A stretch of DNA of 64,000 bases, from positions 21,391-85,390 of the forward strand of contig JAFEBA010000044.1 in NCBI GenBank assembly GCA_018266105.1, given 5' to 3'. The notes below the pieces were generated by a model. The model was given only the letters and a program-made list of their open reading frames with translations. It searched no databases and had not been told where the DNA came from. This stretch comes from a bacterium. Lineage in GTDB: Bacteria; Vulcanimicrobiota; Xenobia; Xenobiales; JADMJV01. Made by a program: the position numbers and the translations under genes. Below, one piece after another: positions 25,422 through 34,359 of the stretch (position 1 is the stretch's first letter; every line of letters starts with the position of its first letter).

Positions 25422-25493
25422 AGCCCGGCCAGCGGCGACGGCCCGCAGGTCTGAATTCGGAACACAAAGTTATCTGGAGAGAGATTGATTTCA

Positions 25494-25880
25494 ATGAAAA
25501 AGATTGCTTTTGCTATTCCTTTGATTCTGACCCTGAGCGGCTGGGCTCAGTCCAAACCCGAGCGAGATCCCTTTGTCAACCTTGAAGCGCGAACAACGGT
25601 TGTTCAGGAAGCACCGATACACACCAGTTCAGCCCACATCCAGACTCAGGCCCATCGCTCCAGTGCCCTGCCGACCGCGACCAGGCAGGCTCCCCAACTC
25701 AATGTTCTGGGACTGCTGACCAACTCAAAACAACCTCGAGCCATCGTAGCTGGAAACAAGAACACCTACATTGTTGCCCAGGGGGACAGACTGGGAGACT
25801 ATCGAGTGGCTCGTATCGACCGCAGCGGCATTACACTGGCCTACAGGCAATTGCGTTACCACTGTCCCATCGGCCAGTAA
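25494..25880 (+). CDS. PilP/GspC-like periplasmic protein
   Basis: The protein of 128 residues has a signal peptide (MKKIAFAIPLILTLSGWAQS) and the pilus-assembly pattern RDPFVN near the N-terminus, then LNVLGLLTNSKQPRAIVAGN and GDRLGDYRVARIDRSGITLA. These match the C-terminal HR-like domain of PilP (type IV pilus) and GspC (type II secretion), which sits in the periplasm against the secretin. No other pilus gene is in the window, so it is an orphan here. The ATG follows a GGAGAGAG Shine-Dalgarno. The ankyrin gene begins three bases after its stop. Confidence 0.7.
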   Translation: MKKIAFAIPLILTLSGWAQSKPERDPFVNLEARTTVVQEAPIHTSSAHIQTQAHRSSALPTATRQAPQLNVLGLLTNSKQPRAIVAGNKNTYIVAQGDRLGDYRVARIDRSGITLAYRQLRYHCPIGQ

Positions 25881-25883
25881 GCC

Positions 25884-27392
25884 GTGCCCTGGTCGGCCAG
25901 CGTCCTGTTTGCTCCAGCTCTGCCTCAACTCAGGCAGGCATGGCTTCAGCATCCGGCTCTGGTGCGTGGATTGCATTGCTTTCCCCGGCTTCCCTACTGC
26001 CAGTTGCCGGCAGCGGGACTGCTGGCCGTGCCTGAATTCTTACCACCTGAAAGCTGCCGACGAGCTCACCAAATTCCCTGGGACGTGCTGCAGCCCGGAC
26101 GTCGCTTTCAGCCCACGCTGGCGGCAGACCACCAACCACCACCTCAGCTGCTGGCTGCTCTGAGCCAGATGTCCTCTCTGGGTCCGCTGCTTTTCTACCG
26201 GGGCGAGACCCACGGCGGCGAGCTCATCGAAGAGGAAAGCTGGGTCTTCGAGTCGGGCAAGATCGAGCGCTACCGTAAAAATCCCCTGGTCTCCGGCATG
26301 GCCGCCCTCGGGGCAACTCTCCCCGAAGGCGGTTGGTTCGAGCCCTTCACCAGTCAATTTGATTGGGGCCCTTTTTTCCTCGGTGTTCCCGGCTCGCTCC
26401 CCACCCCTGGCAGCCTCTATCAAGCCTGCCACTCGGCCGACTGGGTCCAAGCCAAAGCCTTGCTGGAACAGGGCCACCACGCCACTGGCTATGGGAACCC
26501 AAATCCTATGACCTGGGCCCTGCGCTCCGACCACCTGGAAATGGCTCGCCTGCTGCACGCCCAGGGCCACCCACTGAGCTGGTCAGAACTGTGCGAATGC
26601 CGCTCGGCCGAGGCCGTGCTTTGGATGCTGCAGGAGGGAACGCAAAGCCGTCCTCAATGCGGCCTGGCTCTGCTTGAACGGGGCTGCCTGGAAGCCTGGC
26701 GGGCCCTGGGCGACCAGCATCCGCCCCAGGAGGTTTTCCTGGCCGCCTGTTACGGTGGAGTTGCCGAGCTGGTCGGCCCCTTGCTTGAGCAGCACCCGGA
26801 ATGGCTTCATCTCAGCCGAATGGGTGACGACCCATTGACCATGGCGGCTCGGCGAGGCGATTCCAAGCTGTGCGCACTGCTGATAGGACACGGTGCCAGC
26901 TGGCACGAGAGCGCACTTTACGAAGCCGCTGCTCATGGTCACCTGCACCTGGTGCAGGCCGCAATCCAGGCCGGGGTCTCCCCCCTGGCCCGGCGCTGGG
27001 GACGTTCCGCTCTGGCTGAGGCCGCTTGCAGAGGTCATCTGTCGGTGCTTCAAGGCTTACCCGGCGTGGATCTGAACGCACCCGACCAGTACGGAAGAAC
27101 CCCCCTACAGGCCGCCGCCCTGGCCGGCCAGGAGGGGGTGGTGGAGTGGCTGCTGCAGCGGGGAGTAGAGCTGGAAAGCAAAGACCAGAGCGGCTGCACC
27201 GCCCTCTGGTCGGCCGTCGCCAGCGGCCGCCAGAGTCTGGTGGACCGACTCTTGCGCGCCGGTGCCAATCCGGACGTGCAGAATGCCTATGGCGATAGCT
27301 TGGCCCTGCTGGCCAGCCAGCGCCAGATCCAGCTGCCGGCCCGCCAGCCGACCACCGAAAAGACGGCACTCCAGAGCGACCACCAGGAGTAG
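25884..27392 (+). CDS. ankyrin-repeat protein
   Basis: The 502-residue protein has no signal peptide. The first 185 residues are unrecognised (LLFYRGETHGGELIEEESWV stretch). From about 190 onward there are roughly nine ankyrin repeats; clear copies include DPLTMAARRGDSKLCALLIG, RSALAEAACRGHLSVLQGL, RTPLQAAALAGQEGVVEWLL and TALWSAVASGRQSLVDRLLR. Ankyrin repeats bind other proteins. The GTG start is 3 bases after the PilP-like stop, so the two genes are coupled. The 3' end overlaps a convergent gene by 106 bases. Confidence 0.85.
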   Translation: MPWSASVLFAPALPQLRQAWLQHPALVRGLHCFPRLPYCQLPAAGLLAVPEFLPPESCRRAHQIPWDVLQPGRRFQPTLAADHQPPPQLLAALSQMSSLGPLLFYRGETHGGELIEEESWVFESGKIERYRKNPLVSGMAALGATLPEGGWFEPFTSQFDWGPFFLGVPGSLPTPGSLYQACHSADWVQAKALLEQGHHATGYGNPNPMTWALRSDHLEMARLLHAQGHPLSWSELCECRSAEAVLWMLQEGTQSRPQCGLALLERGCLEAWRALGDQHPPQEVFLAACYGGVAELVGPLLEQHPEWLHLSRMGDDPLTMAARRGDSKLCALLIGHGASWHESALYEAAAHGHLHLVQAAIQAGVSPLARRWGRSALAEAACRGHLSVLQGLPGVDLNAPDQYGRTPLQAAALAGQEGVVEWLLQRGVELESKDQSGCTALWSAVASGRQSLVDRLLRAGANPDVQNAYGDSLALLASQRQIQLPARQPTTEKTALQSDHQE

Positions 27393-28042
27393 ATCCCGGC
27401 CGCCTGCCACCACCAGGTCGTCAGCAGGGCGCACAAGACGGCCAGCAACTGAGCCGCCAGCACCCGAGCCCCGATCAGCGGGGCATCATCCGCATCCCCA
27501 CGACTGCGAGGCCCATCCTGCTCAAGGCAGAGCGAAAGGAAACTGAGACACAGGATCAGACCCCAGGTCAGCTGGGGCGAGGGCCCTCCAGCCAGATCGG
27601 ACCCCCGCGCCATCCAGTACACAGCCATCGCCCCAAAAACAAAATGCCTTCTGAGCGGGCGTTCCAAAGTCGCGTCCAGCCAGAAGGCCGCGGCCGCCAG
27701 CCAGGCTGACTGGGGCCGGGCCCAGGCCAGCGCCAGCACCAATATGGAATCAAGCAGCCGGGCCGGAGTGCCCGGCGAGCGATTGACCAGACGCATCCCC
27801 AGCAGCAGCAGGAAGAGACCACTGGAGTAGCCGCCCAAAACGGCCAGAGCGGCCGCCAGCAAGGCCGAGGGGGGATGGTCTGGATCCAGTTCGCGAGCCA
27901 GAGCCCAGGCCAGAAAAATTCCCAACCCCAGACTCGACCCGCCCATTGCCCAGCCAGCCAGGCTGGCCAAAACAATGGCGACATTGCTGGGGTAAGACGG
28001 ATCAAGTCCGCGCCAGATGCTACAGATATCGCGTATTCTCAC
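27287..28042 (-). CDS. multi-pass membrane protein of unknown function
   Basis: The 251-residue protein has about six or seven hydrophobic segments (for example VAIVLASLAGWAMGGSSLGL, LLAAALAVLGGYSSGLFLLL, LTWGLILCLSFLSLCL, VLAAQLLAVLCALLTTWWWQ). I do not recognise a family. The frame is closed on the antisense strand only by the ankyrin gene, whose last 106 bases it overlaps; the hydrophobic pattern argues that it is a real gene rather than a shadow. The GTG at 28042 has no clear Shine-Dalgarno. Confidence 0.6.
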   Translation of the reverse strand: MRIRDICSIWRGLDPSYPSNVAIVLASLAGWAMGGSSLGLGIFLAWALARELDPDHPPSALLAAALAVLGGYSSGLFLLLLGMRLVNRSPGTPARLLDSILVLALAWARPQSAWLAAAAFWLDATLERPLRRHFVFGAMAVYWMARGSDLAGGPSPQLTWGLILCLSFLSLCLEQDGPRSRGDADDAPLIGARVLAAQLLAVLCALLTTWWWQAAGIYSWWSLWSAVFSVVGWRAGSWIWRWLASRAKLSP

Positions 28043-28076
28043 TCTGGCACAACCTGCGCGGCGCGCTCGTCGTTCC

Positions 28077-28976
28077 TTAGCCGGCTTTGCGGTCCCAGTA
28101 AGCCGGAAAAAGACCGGATCGACCCGACTTCACACGCAGGTCAGTCCATTCCAATCGTCGTTTCCCATCCTCGGCCAGAGGCCGACCGGAACGCGCCAGC
28201 TCGGGCAGAGTTTGCAGCAGCCAGCGCAGATCTCTCAGCGAGCCCTTCTTGTCTCTCAAATTGAGCACGAACATCGGGTGCTTCTGACGAGGCAGAATGA
28301 TTTCGTGCTCCATGAGGAAGTTGAGATCTCGATGATGGAGGGTGGCCGGTCCTCCCGCCCCAAAGCAGGCCAGAGGCGGATTGGAATGCCGGGCCGCCTC
28401 TTTCAAGCTGGAAAAAATCATCACCCCGGAATCTTGAAAGCGACTGGAGCCCCCCACCGTGAGCCCGTATTCCTGGCCCTGACTGATGAATCGGAAAATT
28501 TGATCATCGCGGTAGATTCGCCAAATTTCCTGGGCCAGAAAATTCGCCCCGCTGCGATAGAGTTCCAGGGCCTTGCTCTGGCCCAACATCTGCAAGGGCG
28601 AATACAGGGCATATTCCATTTCGGCGGGCATCATCTGCTCGCGGATGGCCAGCAACTCCGGCGGGGCGGCATCCACCAGGATTTGAGAATTGGGACAGCG
28701 GGTCGCCAGCGCCTCAGCCAGCTGCTGATTGGGAACCAGCAGTTCGGGCGGCACCCCGCGCTGCTTGAAGCATTTATCCAGCCAGGAAAGCTGGCTTTCA
28801 AAGTCGAGTCGGCTTCCCACCAGTTCTGAATAGAGTGGCTGGCCCCGGCTCTCGGAGACCATCAACACCAGGCTGCCTCGATTCAGGAACTCACCATCCT
28901 GGGTTAAAGTCGGAGCCCAGGTCTGAGAGTAACTGCAGCGTCCGGCCTCGGCAAAGACATCGGTATGAATCGGCAT
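28077..28976 (-). CDS. uncharacterised 299-residue protein, possibly DUF6930/DUF7309-like
   Basis: The start is well supported: AAAGGAGG (28986-28993) lies nine bases before the ATG at 28976. The protein has no signal or membrane segment. A central stretch (RGVPPELLVPNQQLAEALA, ILVDAAPPELLAI) resembles the repeated beta-alpha unit of DUF6930/DUF7309 proteins, of unknown function; this match is from memory and weak. The C-terminal third (SSLKEAARHSNPPLACFGAG, FVLNLRDKKGSLRDLRWLL) is unrecognised. It stands alone between a membrane protein and the nitrilase operon. Confidence 0.65.
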   Translation of the reverse strand: MPIHTDVFAEAGRCSYSQTWAPTLTQDGEFLNRGSLVLMVSESRGQPLYSELVGSRLDFESQLSWLDKCFKQRGVPPELLVPNQQLAEALATRCPNSQILVDAAPPELLAIREQMMPAEMEYALYSPLQMLGQSKALELYRSGANFLAQEIWRIYRDDQIFRFISQGQEYGLTVGGSSRFQDSGVMIFSSLKEAARHSNPPLACFGAGGPATLHHRDLNFLMEHEIILPRQKHPMFVLNLRDKKGSLRDLRWLLQTLPELARSGRPLAEDGKRRLEWTDLRVKSGRSGLFPAYWDRKAG

Positions 28977-29101
28977 CAATCGAATCCTCCTTTGGGTTAG
29001 AAAGAGCCTAGAACGCCGATTTCTCCCAAAGTACTACCGGACCCGGCGATTGTTGCCAATCCATGTCCAGAAGTCTTCCGATTTCCGTTGGCTGGCCGCT
29101 T

Positions 29102-29923
29102 TCAGGCCAGGTCTGGATCCGGCCAGCCGTAGAGGTCAGGTCGGCGATGGTCCAGGCTGGGTAAACGTCGGCGCAAATCGTCCTGACGAGCAAAGTCTAA
29201 ATCGGCCAGAATCAGACACTCACAATCGCCGGCCTGGGCCAGCACAGTGCCCCAAGGATCGATGATCATCGAGCGTCCATAGCTGGTGGGAGTGCCCTGG
29301 GTGGTGCCAAACTGGTTGGGGGCGAGCACGAAGACCTGGTTTTCAATGGCCCGAGCGCGCAACAAAACCTCCCAATGGTCACGTCCAGTGCGTTCGGTAA
29401 AAGCCGAGGGCACGCTGATCATGCGTGCCCCCAGCAAGGTTAAGCGCCGGTACAGTTCTGGAAAGCGCAGGTCGTAGCACACCGTCAGGCCCAGAGGGTG
29501 GCCATCCACGGCCGCCAAGACCATCTGTGCGCCAGGCGTCACGTTGGCCGACTCGCGGGCCACCGCCCCGGGAATATCCACATCAAAGAGATGAATTTTG
29601 CGGTAAACGGCTACTCGTTCCCCGGCCGGGCTGAACAGGCAGGAGGTGTTGTGACAGGCTTCCCCCGCCTGTTCGGCCAGGCTACCGGCCAGCAGCCAGA
29701 GTTGATGGCTGCGAGCCTGGTGAGCGGCCCAACTCATCGTCGGCCCTTCCAGGCTCTCGGCCCCAGCCCGGACCTGGGCGCTCTCGCCCCGACGGTTGAA
29801 GACCTCGGGCAAAGCCACCAGACGAGCCCCCGACTGTCTGGCCTGGGTAATCAACTCGCCGGCTTTGCTAAAATTTCGCTCCGTCTCGAGAGTGGAACTG
29901 AGTTGAACGACGCCGACCCTCAT
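29102..29923 (-). CDS. carbon-nitrogen hydrolase (nitrilase superfamily, Nit type)
   Basis: The 273-residue protein carries the full catalytic set: Glu40 (VALPEVF), Lys109 (VYRKIHLFD) and Cys149 (LTVCYDLRFPE). The sequence RKIHLFDVDIPG with ESANVTPG and WEVLLRARAIENQVFVLA is typical of the Nit1/Nit2 branch, which includes deaminated-glutathione amidase and omega-amidase. It hydrolyses a small amide in the cytoplasm. Its ATG overlaps the stop of the DUF4262 gene (ATGA), so the two form an operon. Confidence 0.92.
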   Translation of the reverse strand: MRVGVVQLSSTLETERNFSKAGELITQARQSGARLVALPEVFNRRGESAQVRAGAESLEGPTMSWAAHQARSHQLWLLAGSLAEQAGEACHNTSCLFSPAGERVAVYRKIHLFDVDIPGAVARESANVTPGAQMVLAAVDGHPLGLTVCYDLRFPELYRRLTLLGARMISVPSAFTERTGRDHWEVLLRARAIENQVFVLAPNQFGTTQGTPTSYGRSMIIDPWGTVLAQAGDCECLILADLDFARQDDLRRRLPSLDHRRPDLYGWPDPDLA

Positions 29924-30363
29924 TTGAGGGCGGGTTGCATGGCGTCCATTTCAAAGCCTTCCTGACCGGGGAACTTGCCCTGATTGTCGGGCCAGAGCAC
30001 CTGCAGAGCCTCGAATCCCTCGGGCCGATCCTTGTAGAACCAGACGCAGTAACCCAGGTATTTGCGGTGCACCTCTGCGGGGATGTTGCGCAACAGGCAG
30101 TCTTTCTCATCCAGTAGAGTGTTGTCATACACCCCGTCCCGATAGACATGCCCTTGCTTGATCTGCTCCACCGCCAGACCCAGAATGGTATGGGCGATGT
30201 CAGGCTCCAGGCCCATAATCAAAAGTTCGGGATGACCATGAGTACGGTACAGCCCCACGCTAAAGCTATAACCCGGCCCTTCTTGGTCTGCGCGTACGTG
30301 CACACAGTGCCAGCCGTGGGTCTGGACATCGGAGAGAAGTTTGCGATCAGCCTCATTCATCAT
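29920..30363 (-). CDS. DUF4262 protein
   Basis: The 147-residue protein fits DUF4262: HGWHCVHVRADQEGPGYSFS, then VGLYRTHGHPELLIMGL, a central DNTLLDEKDCLLRNIPAEVH and a C-terminal LQVLWPDNQGKFPGQEGF. Members are soluble proteins of unknown function, frequent in actinobacteria and environmental bacteria. An AAGGGG Shine-Dalgarno precedes the ATGATG. It is first in a two-gene operon with the nitrilase. Confidence 0.88.
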   Translation of the reverse strand: MMNEADRKLLSDVQTHGWHCVHVRADQEGPGYSFSVGLYRTHGHPELLIMGLEPDIAHTILGLAVEQIKQGHVYRDGVYDNTLLDEKDCLLRNIPAEVHRKYLGYCVWFYKDRPEGFEALQVLWPDNQGKFPGQEGFEMDAMQPALK

Positions 30364-30414
30364 CAGCGCCCCTTCTGCGAGGAAAGCGCTCGGCCCTGGT
30401 CAAACTCCCCGGCC

Positions 30415-30624
30415 ATGAAATACGGAGCACGCAACAATCTCAAAGCCACTGTGAAATCGATTCAGACCGGGGACATCATGTCCATGGTCAAGTTCGAAGT
30501 CACCCTACCCGCCGACATGGCCTCGGTGCTGACCACCGAGTCCCTGCAGGACCTCGATCTCAAGGTTGGCGACCAGGTTCAACTGGTGGTCAAAGCCATC
30601 CACGTCCTGGCTGTCAAAGACTAA
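30415..30624 (+). CDS. Mop/TOBE-domain molybdopterin- or molybdate-binding protein
   Basis: The 69-residue protein is one TOBE (Mop) domain: ARNNLKATVKSIQTGDIMSM, then VKFEVTLP and LDLKVGDQVQLVVKAIHVLA. Small Mop proteins (molbindins) assemble into hexamers that store molybdate, or bind related oxyanions. A MOSC gene elsewhere in this window also points to molybdenum metabolism. No Shine-Dalgarno is evident before the ATG. It is convergent with the polyamine-synthase-like gene, whose stop it overlaps by four bases. Confidence 0.9.
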   Translation: MKYGARNNLKATVKSIQTGDIMSMVKFEVTLPADMASVLTTESLQDLDLKVGDQVQLVVKAIHVLAVKD

Positions 30625-31589
30625 ACTTCCTGGTGGCTCCGCTCGGTTTTGCGCAGAATGTAGAGATGCGACCAGACCCGGGCGTGCTGCACCAGTTTGT
30701 GGAACCATTCGGCCGGGATCTGAAAGTGGCGAGCGGTGGAGTCGCTGATGACATGGGGCACGTAACAGTGCCAGTTGGGCTGCCGCTCAAGCAGCTCTAA
30801 TCCGAAGGTGCGGGCCTGCTCCAGCAAGGTCAGAGCACCCTGGTTCCAGTCCGGGTGGTCGGCCCAAAAAAGCCAGCCATCCGGGCCCAGGCAGGTCACG
30901 GCCGCTTTCAAAAACTCCCCGGCCAGTTCCTGATCGGCGGCCGGGTCAGTGATGACCGCCTCAAAACGCTCTGCATAGGAGTCCGGCAGGAGGCGCAAAT
31001 CCTGGACCCGCCCCTTCACCCCCATCGAAGCCAGCCATTCAATGATTCGCGGATCGATATCGATCACTTCGATCTCGTAATCTCCCAGCAGGCTCAAGGC
31101 CAGACTGGTCGCGTCGTCGTCCCCCATCACCAGCACTCGACCGCGCCCCCCCAGAAGCCGGTGGACCGACTCGGCTCGCCGCAGGCTGGAGGCCGGGTCA
31201 ACCGATCCCTGGCTATATTCCAGGCTGGCCTCGGGGTAAGGCTGAAGCAAATCCAGGAATCGCTGCAGAACCTTTTCGTCCGGAGCGGGGGCGGGGCGAA
31301 AGAGTCTCTCATAGGTAATCTCGGTCATGCGCAAGGTGTAGCGCATGAAGAACGTTTCTTCTTCATCCGAACTACGATAGCGGAGCAGCAGATGCTCAAT
31401 CTTCTGCGAGAAATCGCTGGGCAAATAGGGCACGGAAGGGTTCTCACCCAACAATTGCCCCACCAATTTACTCAATTCGCCGGCCGACACTTGCCCCGGA
31501 TTCGACGCTGGCGCGAGGAAAACCGCCCGCCGCCCAAAACCGAATTCAAAGTGCAGCCGAAAATTCAGAAGATCCCCCGCCCTGAGCAT
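30621..31589 (-). CDS. branched-chain polyamine synthase-like aminopropyltransferase
   Basis: The 322-residue protein has a Rossmann methyltransferase-like core with RVLVMGDDDATSLALSLLGD, then EIEVIDIDPRIIEWLA and VITDPA. The GDDD and V.DID blocks are the signature of BpsA, the N4-bis(aminopropyl)spermidine synthase first described in thermophiles, which adds aminopropyl groups from decarboxylated SAM. The N-terminal 100 residues resemble the helical lid region. The true start may lie further upstream because the frame stays open to 31841, and the NUDIX gene begins on the other strand. Confidence 0.7.
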   Translation of the reverse strand: MLRAGDLLNFRLHFEFGFGRRAVFLAPASNPGQVSAGELSKLVGQLLGENPSVPYLPSDFSQKIEHLLLRYRSSDEEETFFMRYTLRMTEITYERLFRPAPAPDEKVLQRFLDLLQPYPEASLEYSQGSVDPASSLRRAESVHRLLGGRGRVLVMGDDDATSLALSLLGDYEIEVIDIDPRIIEWLASMGVKGRVQDLRLLPDSYAERFEAVITDPAADQELAGEFLKAAVTCLGPDGWLFWADHPDWNQGALTLLEQARTFGLELLERQPNWHCYVPHVISDSTARHFQIPAEWFHKLVQHARVWSHLYILRKTERSHQEV

Positions 31590-32222
31590 TATCGGCCCGG
31601 GCCACCAGCCTGCTGGCAAGACCTGGCCGACCGCTCGCTGCTGACCAAAGAATTGATTCAACAAGCCCTCGCTCCCGTCAGCCAGCCGGATCTGAATGGT
31701 CATGTGAAAGCAGCTGTGCTCTGCGCATTGTTTGAAGAAAACGGCTGCCTGTGCGTGCTGCTGACCCGGCGCGCAGCCAGCCTGCGCTCGCATACCAGCG
31801 AGGTTTCCTTTCCGGGCGGTCGCCTGGACCCAGGCGAGCATCCCCTGCAGGCGGCTTTACGCGAAGCCCATGAGGAGATTGGTTTGATTCCAGAGCAGGT
31901 GGAAATCCTGGGCAACCTCAGCCCTTTCAGCACGCGCAAGTTAGAAGTTGCCATTCTGCCTTTCGTCGGCTGGCTGGACCGACCACCTCACCTGCAACCC
32001 AACCCCGCCGAAGTGGAGCAAGTGCTGCGAATCCCGCTGGCCCGGCTGTGGGAAGAAGGGGTCTACCATCAAGAGATTTGGGACCTGCCTGAATACAAGG
32101 GCCTGGCAATCCATTTCTTCGAACTCGACCAGGACATTGTATGGGGGGCTACGGCTCGAGTCTTGCACGAGTTGCTCAGTCGGCTCTGGGTTCCGGATTT
32201 CCAGGCCGAACCAGGACCCTGA
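31551..32222 (+). CDS. NUDIX hydrolase, CoA-pyrophosphatase type
   Basis: The NUDIX box is complete: GGRLDPGEHPLQAALREAHE, then EIGLIP. Upstream RRAASLRSHTSEVSFPGG is the hallmark of the NudL/NUDT7 (CoA diphosphatase) subgroup, which cleaves CoA and acyl-CoA to phosphopantetheine and ADP. The start is uncertain. The GTG at 31551 is the only ATG/GTG upstream of the domain and overlaps the divergent gene by 39 bases; a TTG at 31653 would give a shorter product. The frame continues much further upstream but that part is antisense to the aminopropyltransferase. Confidence 0.85.
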   Translation: MQPKIQKIPRPEHYRPGPPACWQDLADRSLLTKELIQQALAPVSQPDLNGHVKAAVLCALFEENGCLCVLLTRRAASLRSHTSEVSFPGGRLDPGEHPLQAALREAHEEIGLIPEQVEILGNLSPFSTRKLEVAILPFVGWLDRPPHLQPNPAEVEQVLRIPLARLWEEGVYHQEIWDLPEYKGLAIHFFELDQDIVWGATARVLHELLSRLWVPDFQAEPGP

Positions 32223-32287
32223 GTTGAATCAGAACGGGGGGCCCAAGGTCAGCGCGAAGGGGACCTGGCTCTTCTCCTGAGTCCCGC

Positions 32288-33697
32288 TTACTTCTCGGCG
32301 GCGTAGAGTGAATCGCGAAGCAACACCTGCAATGGCAGGTAATCGCGGCGTGCCCGAGCGGCCTCCAGTGCGGTCTTCCGTTCCCAGTCGCTGAGTTGCC
32401 GGAACACCGAGCGGCAATAGCTGGAACAGAGCATCTGAGCCAGTGGCTCGCCATCCCAGCCCGGGTCACCGCCCGGCTCCCGACGCAAAATTCCCCGCGC
32501 CCGATCATTCAGTTCGCGCCGGTAAAGTTGAAGCAGTGACTGTGGGTGATGCTCGCGCATGGTCGCAAACAGTCTTTGGGCGTCCTCCCCAGGAGTGCAT
32601 GAACCCCTCAAAATCCAGGCCCAGAGATGTTCCGCCCGCAACCTGGAGTGGCCCGCAGAGCGAGCAATTTCATCCAGATCGGCGGTTTCGCGCAAGGCGC
32701 GCTGCAGAGCTTCACTGTGAGCCGGCAGCCAGCGCTCCAGCTCTGAGTCCAGCTCACGGGATTCGACCCCGTGCCAGCTAAACCCGAGACGGCGGGACTC
32801 GGCATAACGCGCATCACCGTTGGGTAGCTGTTCGGGCCGCGTGTCGGCCGAGAGCAACCGTCGGCGTTGGTCCTGGAAAGACGCTTCGGCCTGGAGGGCT
32901 CGGTGGGCCGGTGAAGCCCAACAGCGACGCAAGAAGTCGCCCCACTCCCGCTCGCAAGCGACCACACCGGGGTCGGAAGCATCTTGCCAGCGCAAGGAAA
33001 ACTCGGGTAACCCGCAAGTGTAGTAGCGGCAGTCCGGCAGAAAAACGCTGATCGTGGTGGGCCAGTCCGACCAGACCATCTCTTCCTGGTGATCCACAGC
33101 CGCATCCGGGTAGCCCAGCATGACCCCCTCTACCCGATCGACCGTAAATGGACCATCGCGAGGAAGCCGTTGGTAAATCTCGCGCTTCCATTGATAATAC
33201 CCCGGCCAGCCCGACTCCCGATGATAGCGAGGAATCCAGCTTAGCCTGGTCTCGCTGGTGCGTTTGTCCAAACCTTCGAGGCTGTGAATCGAGAAGGCGC
33301 CCATGCGACCGTCCGCATCCGGGGCGTGCAGGTGCAATGAATATCCCCGCGGCACCAGATAGGCGTTCAATCGGTCGATCGTCTCGTCGTCCTCGGGCTG
33401 AGGGTCAAGCATAAAGCCGTTCCAGGCGCCGTAGGGGCGCAGGTCGCCCAGACTGAGCAGATAGACAGACTCGACAAAGCGGCAACCAATCTTCGGGCCG
33501 GCCAGCCGGTAGAGCTCGCCAACTAGCTTCATGGTGGACTCTGCGTCCCCGCGCAAAGGAGGCGCAAGCTTCTGTGGGTCAGGACACAGCTTGAGCTCAA
33601 ACTCCTTCTGGTAGCTCAAAGGCTCGCCACAGGCAGGCGTTACCAACCATAAAACCAACAACATGCGCCGCATAAGAGATAAAAGTGCAAGGTGCAT
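32288..33697 (-). CDS. secreted protein of unknown function
   Basis: The 469-residue protein begins MHLALLSLMRRMLLVLWLVT, a signal peptide, with GGGAGG about ten bases upstream of the ATG. The rest has no recognised domain. Visible features are LVGELYRLAGPKIGCRFVES, AWNGFMLDPQPEDDETIDRL, WIPRYHRESGWPGYYQW and a helical, Arg-rich C-terminal third. It is probably periplasmic. It is divergent from a small membrane-anchored protein. Confidence 0.7.
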   Translation of the reverse strand: MHLALLSLMRRMLLVLWLVTPACGEPLSYQKEFELKLCPDPQKLAPPLRGDAESTMKLVGELYRLAGPKIGCRFVESVYLLSLGDLRPYGAWNGFMLDPQPEDDETIDRLNAYLVPRGYSLHLHAPDADGRMGAFSIHSLEGLDKRTSETRLSWIPRYHRESGWPGYYQWKREIYQRLPRDGPFTVDRVEGVMLGYPDAAVDHQEEMVWSDWPTTISVFLPDCRYYTCGLPEFSLRWQDASDPGVVACEREWGDFLRRCWASPAHRALQAEASFQDQRRRLLSADTRPEQLPNGDARYAESRRLGFSWHGVESRELDSELERWLPAHSEALQRALRETADLDEIARSAGHSRLRAEHLWAWILRGSCTPGEDAQRLFATMREHHPQSLLQLYRRELNDRARGILRREPGGDPGWDGEPLAQMLCSSYCRSVFRQLSDWERKTALEAARARRDYLPLQVLLRDSLYAAEK

Positions 33698-33735
33698 GCG
33701 AGGAAAACCTCCCGAAAGCGCAAAACCTTCGTGAG

Positions 33736-34335
33736 ATGAGAAGAAATCGGGGGGAGTGCTTTCTTGTAACCTGCGCCACGCTGGGGTGCCTGTTTGTTGT
33801 GGCTTCCTGCTGCGCCATCGGAGCCTGGTTCTATTTTCACAAGAAGGCCTCTGAGGTCCGGCCCATGGTGCATCAAACCCCGGCCAGGACGGTCGAACTC
33901 AATCCGCCGGTGAGCACAGGCGGGCGGCCCGAGAGACCTGAAGACCCCCCCGCTTCTCTCCTGACCAACAGCCCTACTCCGGCGCCGCAGTACACCCCCA
34001 GCTATGAGGAATTACCCGCCACCATCAGCGCCGACGGTCTGATGGTGGGCATGACTAGAGCCGCTACCGCTCCCTCGAAAACTCATATCTTCCAGGGCAA
34101 TACTCTGGCGGAAATCCGCGAAGCCCACAGCCTCACCGTCAACGCTCAGCAATGGCAGGCGGGCCAGAAGGCTGACCTGGCCGCTCTGCGCAAAGCCCTG
34201 CCCACTCGAAGGGAAAGCCAGAAAAGCGAACGCGACGGCTCTATCCGTCATAGCTTCCCGCAAACCGGTCTTGAGGTTCAGGTCTGGATTCGCAACGGCC
34301 ACTACCAGCGTTTTGCCCTGCTGAAGGCTCTTTAG
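33736..34335 (+). CDS. single-pass membrane protein with short C-terminal domain
   Basis: The 199-residue protein has a short basic start (MRRNRGE), one membrane helix (CFLVTCATLGCLFVVASCCA) and a Pro/Thr-rich linker, then about 80 residues with the pattern KTHIFQGNTLAEIREAHSL and LEVQVWIRNGHYQRFALL. I do not recognise the family. The C-terminal part probably lies outside the cytoplasm. It is followed 24 bases later by the HTTM-like membrane gene and then by the deaminase, all on the same strand. Confidence 0.65.
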   Translation: MRRNRGECFLVTCATLGCLFVVASCCAIGAWFYFHKKASEVRPMVHQTPARTVELNPPVSTGGRPERPEDPPASLLTNSPTPAPQYTPSYEELPATISADGLMVGMTRAATAPSKTHIFQGNTLAEIREAHSLTVNAQQWQAGQKADLAALRKALPTRRESQKSERDGSIRHSFPQTGLEVQVWIRNGHYQRFALLKAL

Positions 34336-34359
34336 CCCGCTCCGAGGAAGGGCGGCCCC

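Noticed and set aside
29008..29193. 61-codon minus-strand ORF after the nitrilase gene
   Set aside because: Overlaps the end of the nitrilase gene in another frame and has no ribosome site or domain.
30855..31550. long upstream extension of the NUDIX frame
   Set aside because: It is fully antisense to the aminopropyltransferase-like gene, and NUDIX CoA pyrophosphatases have only about 30 residues before the core.
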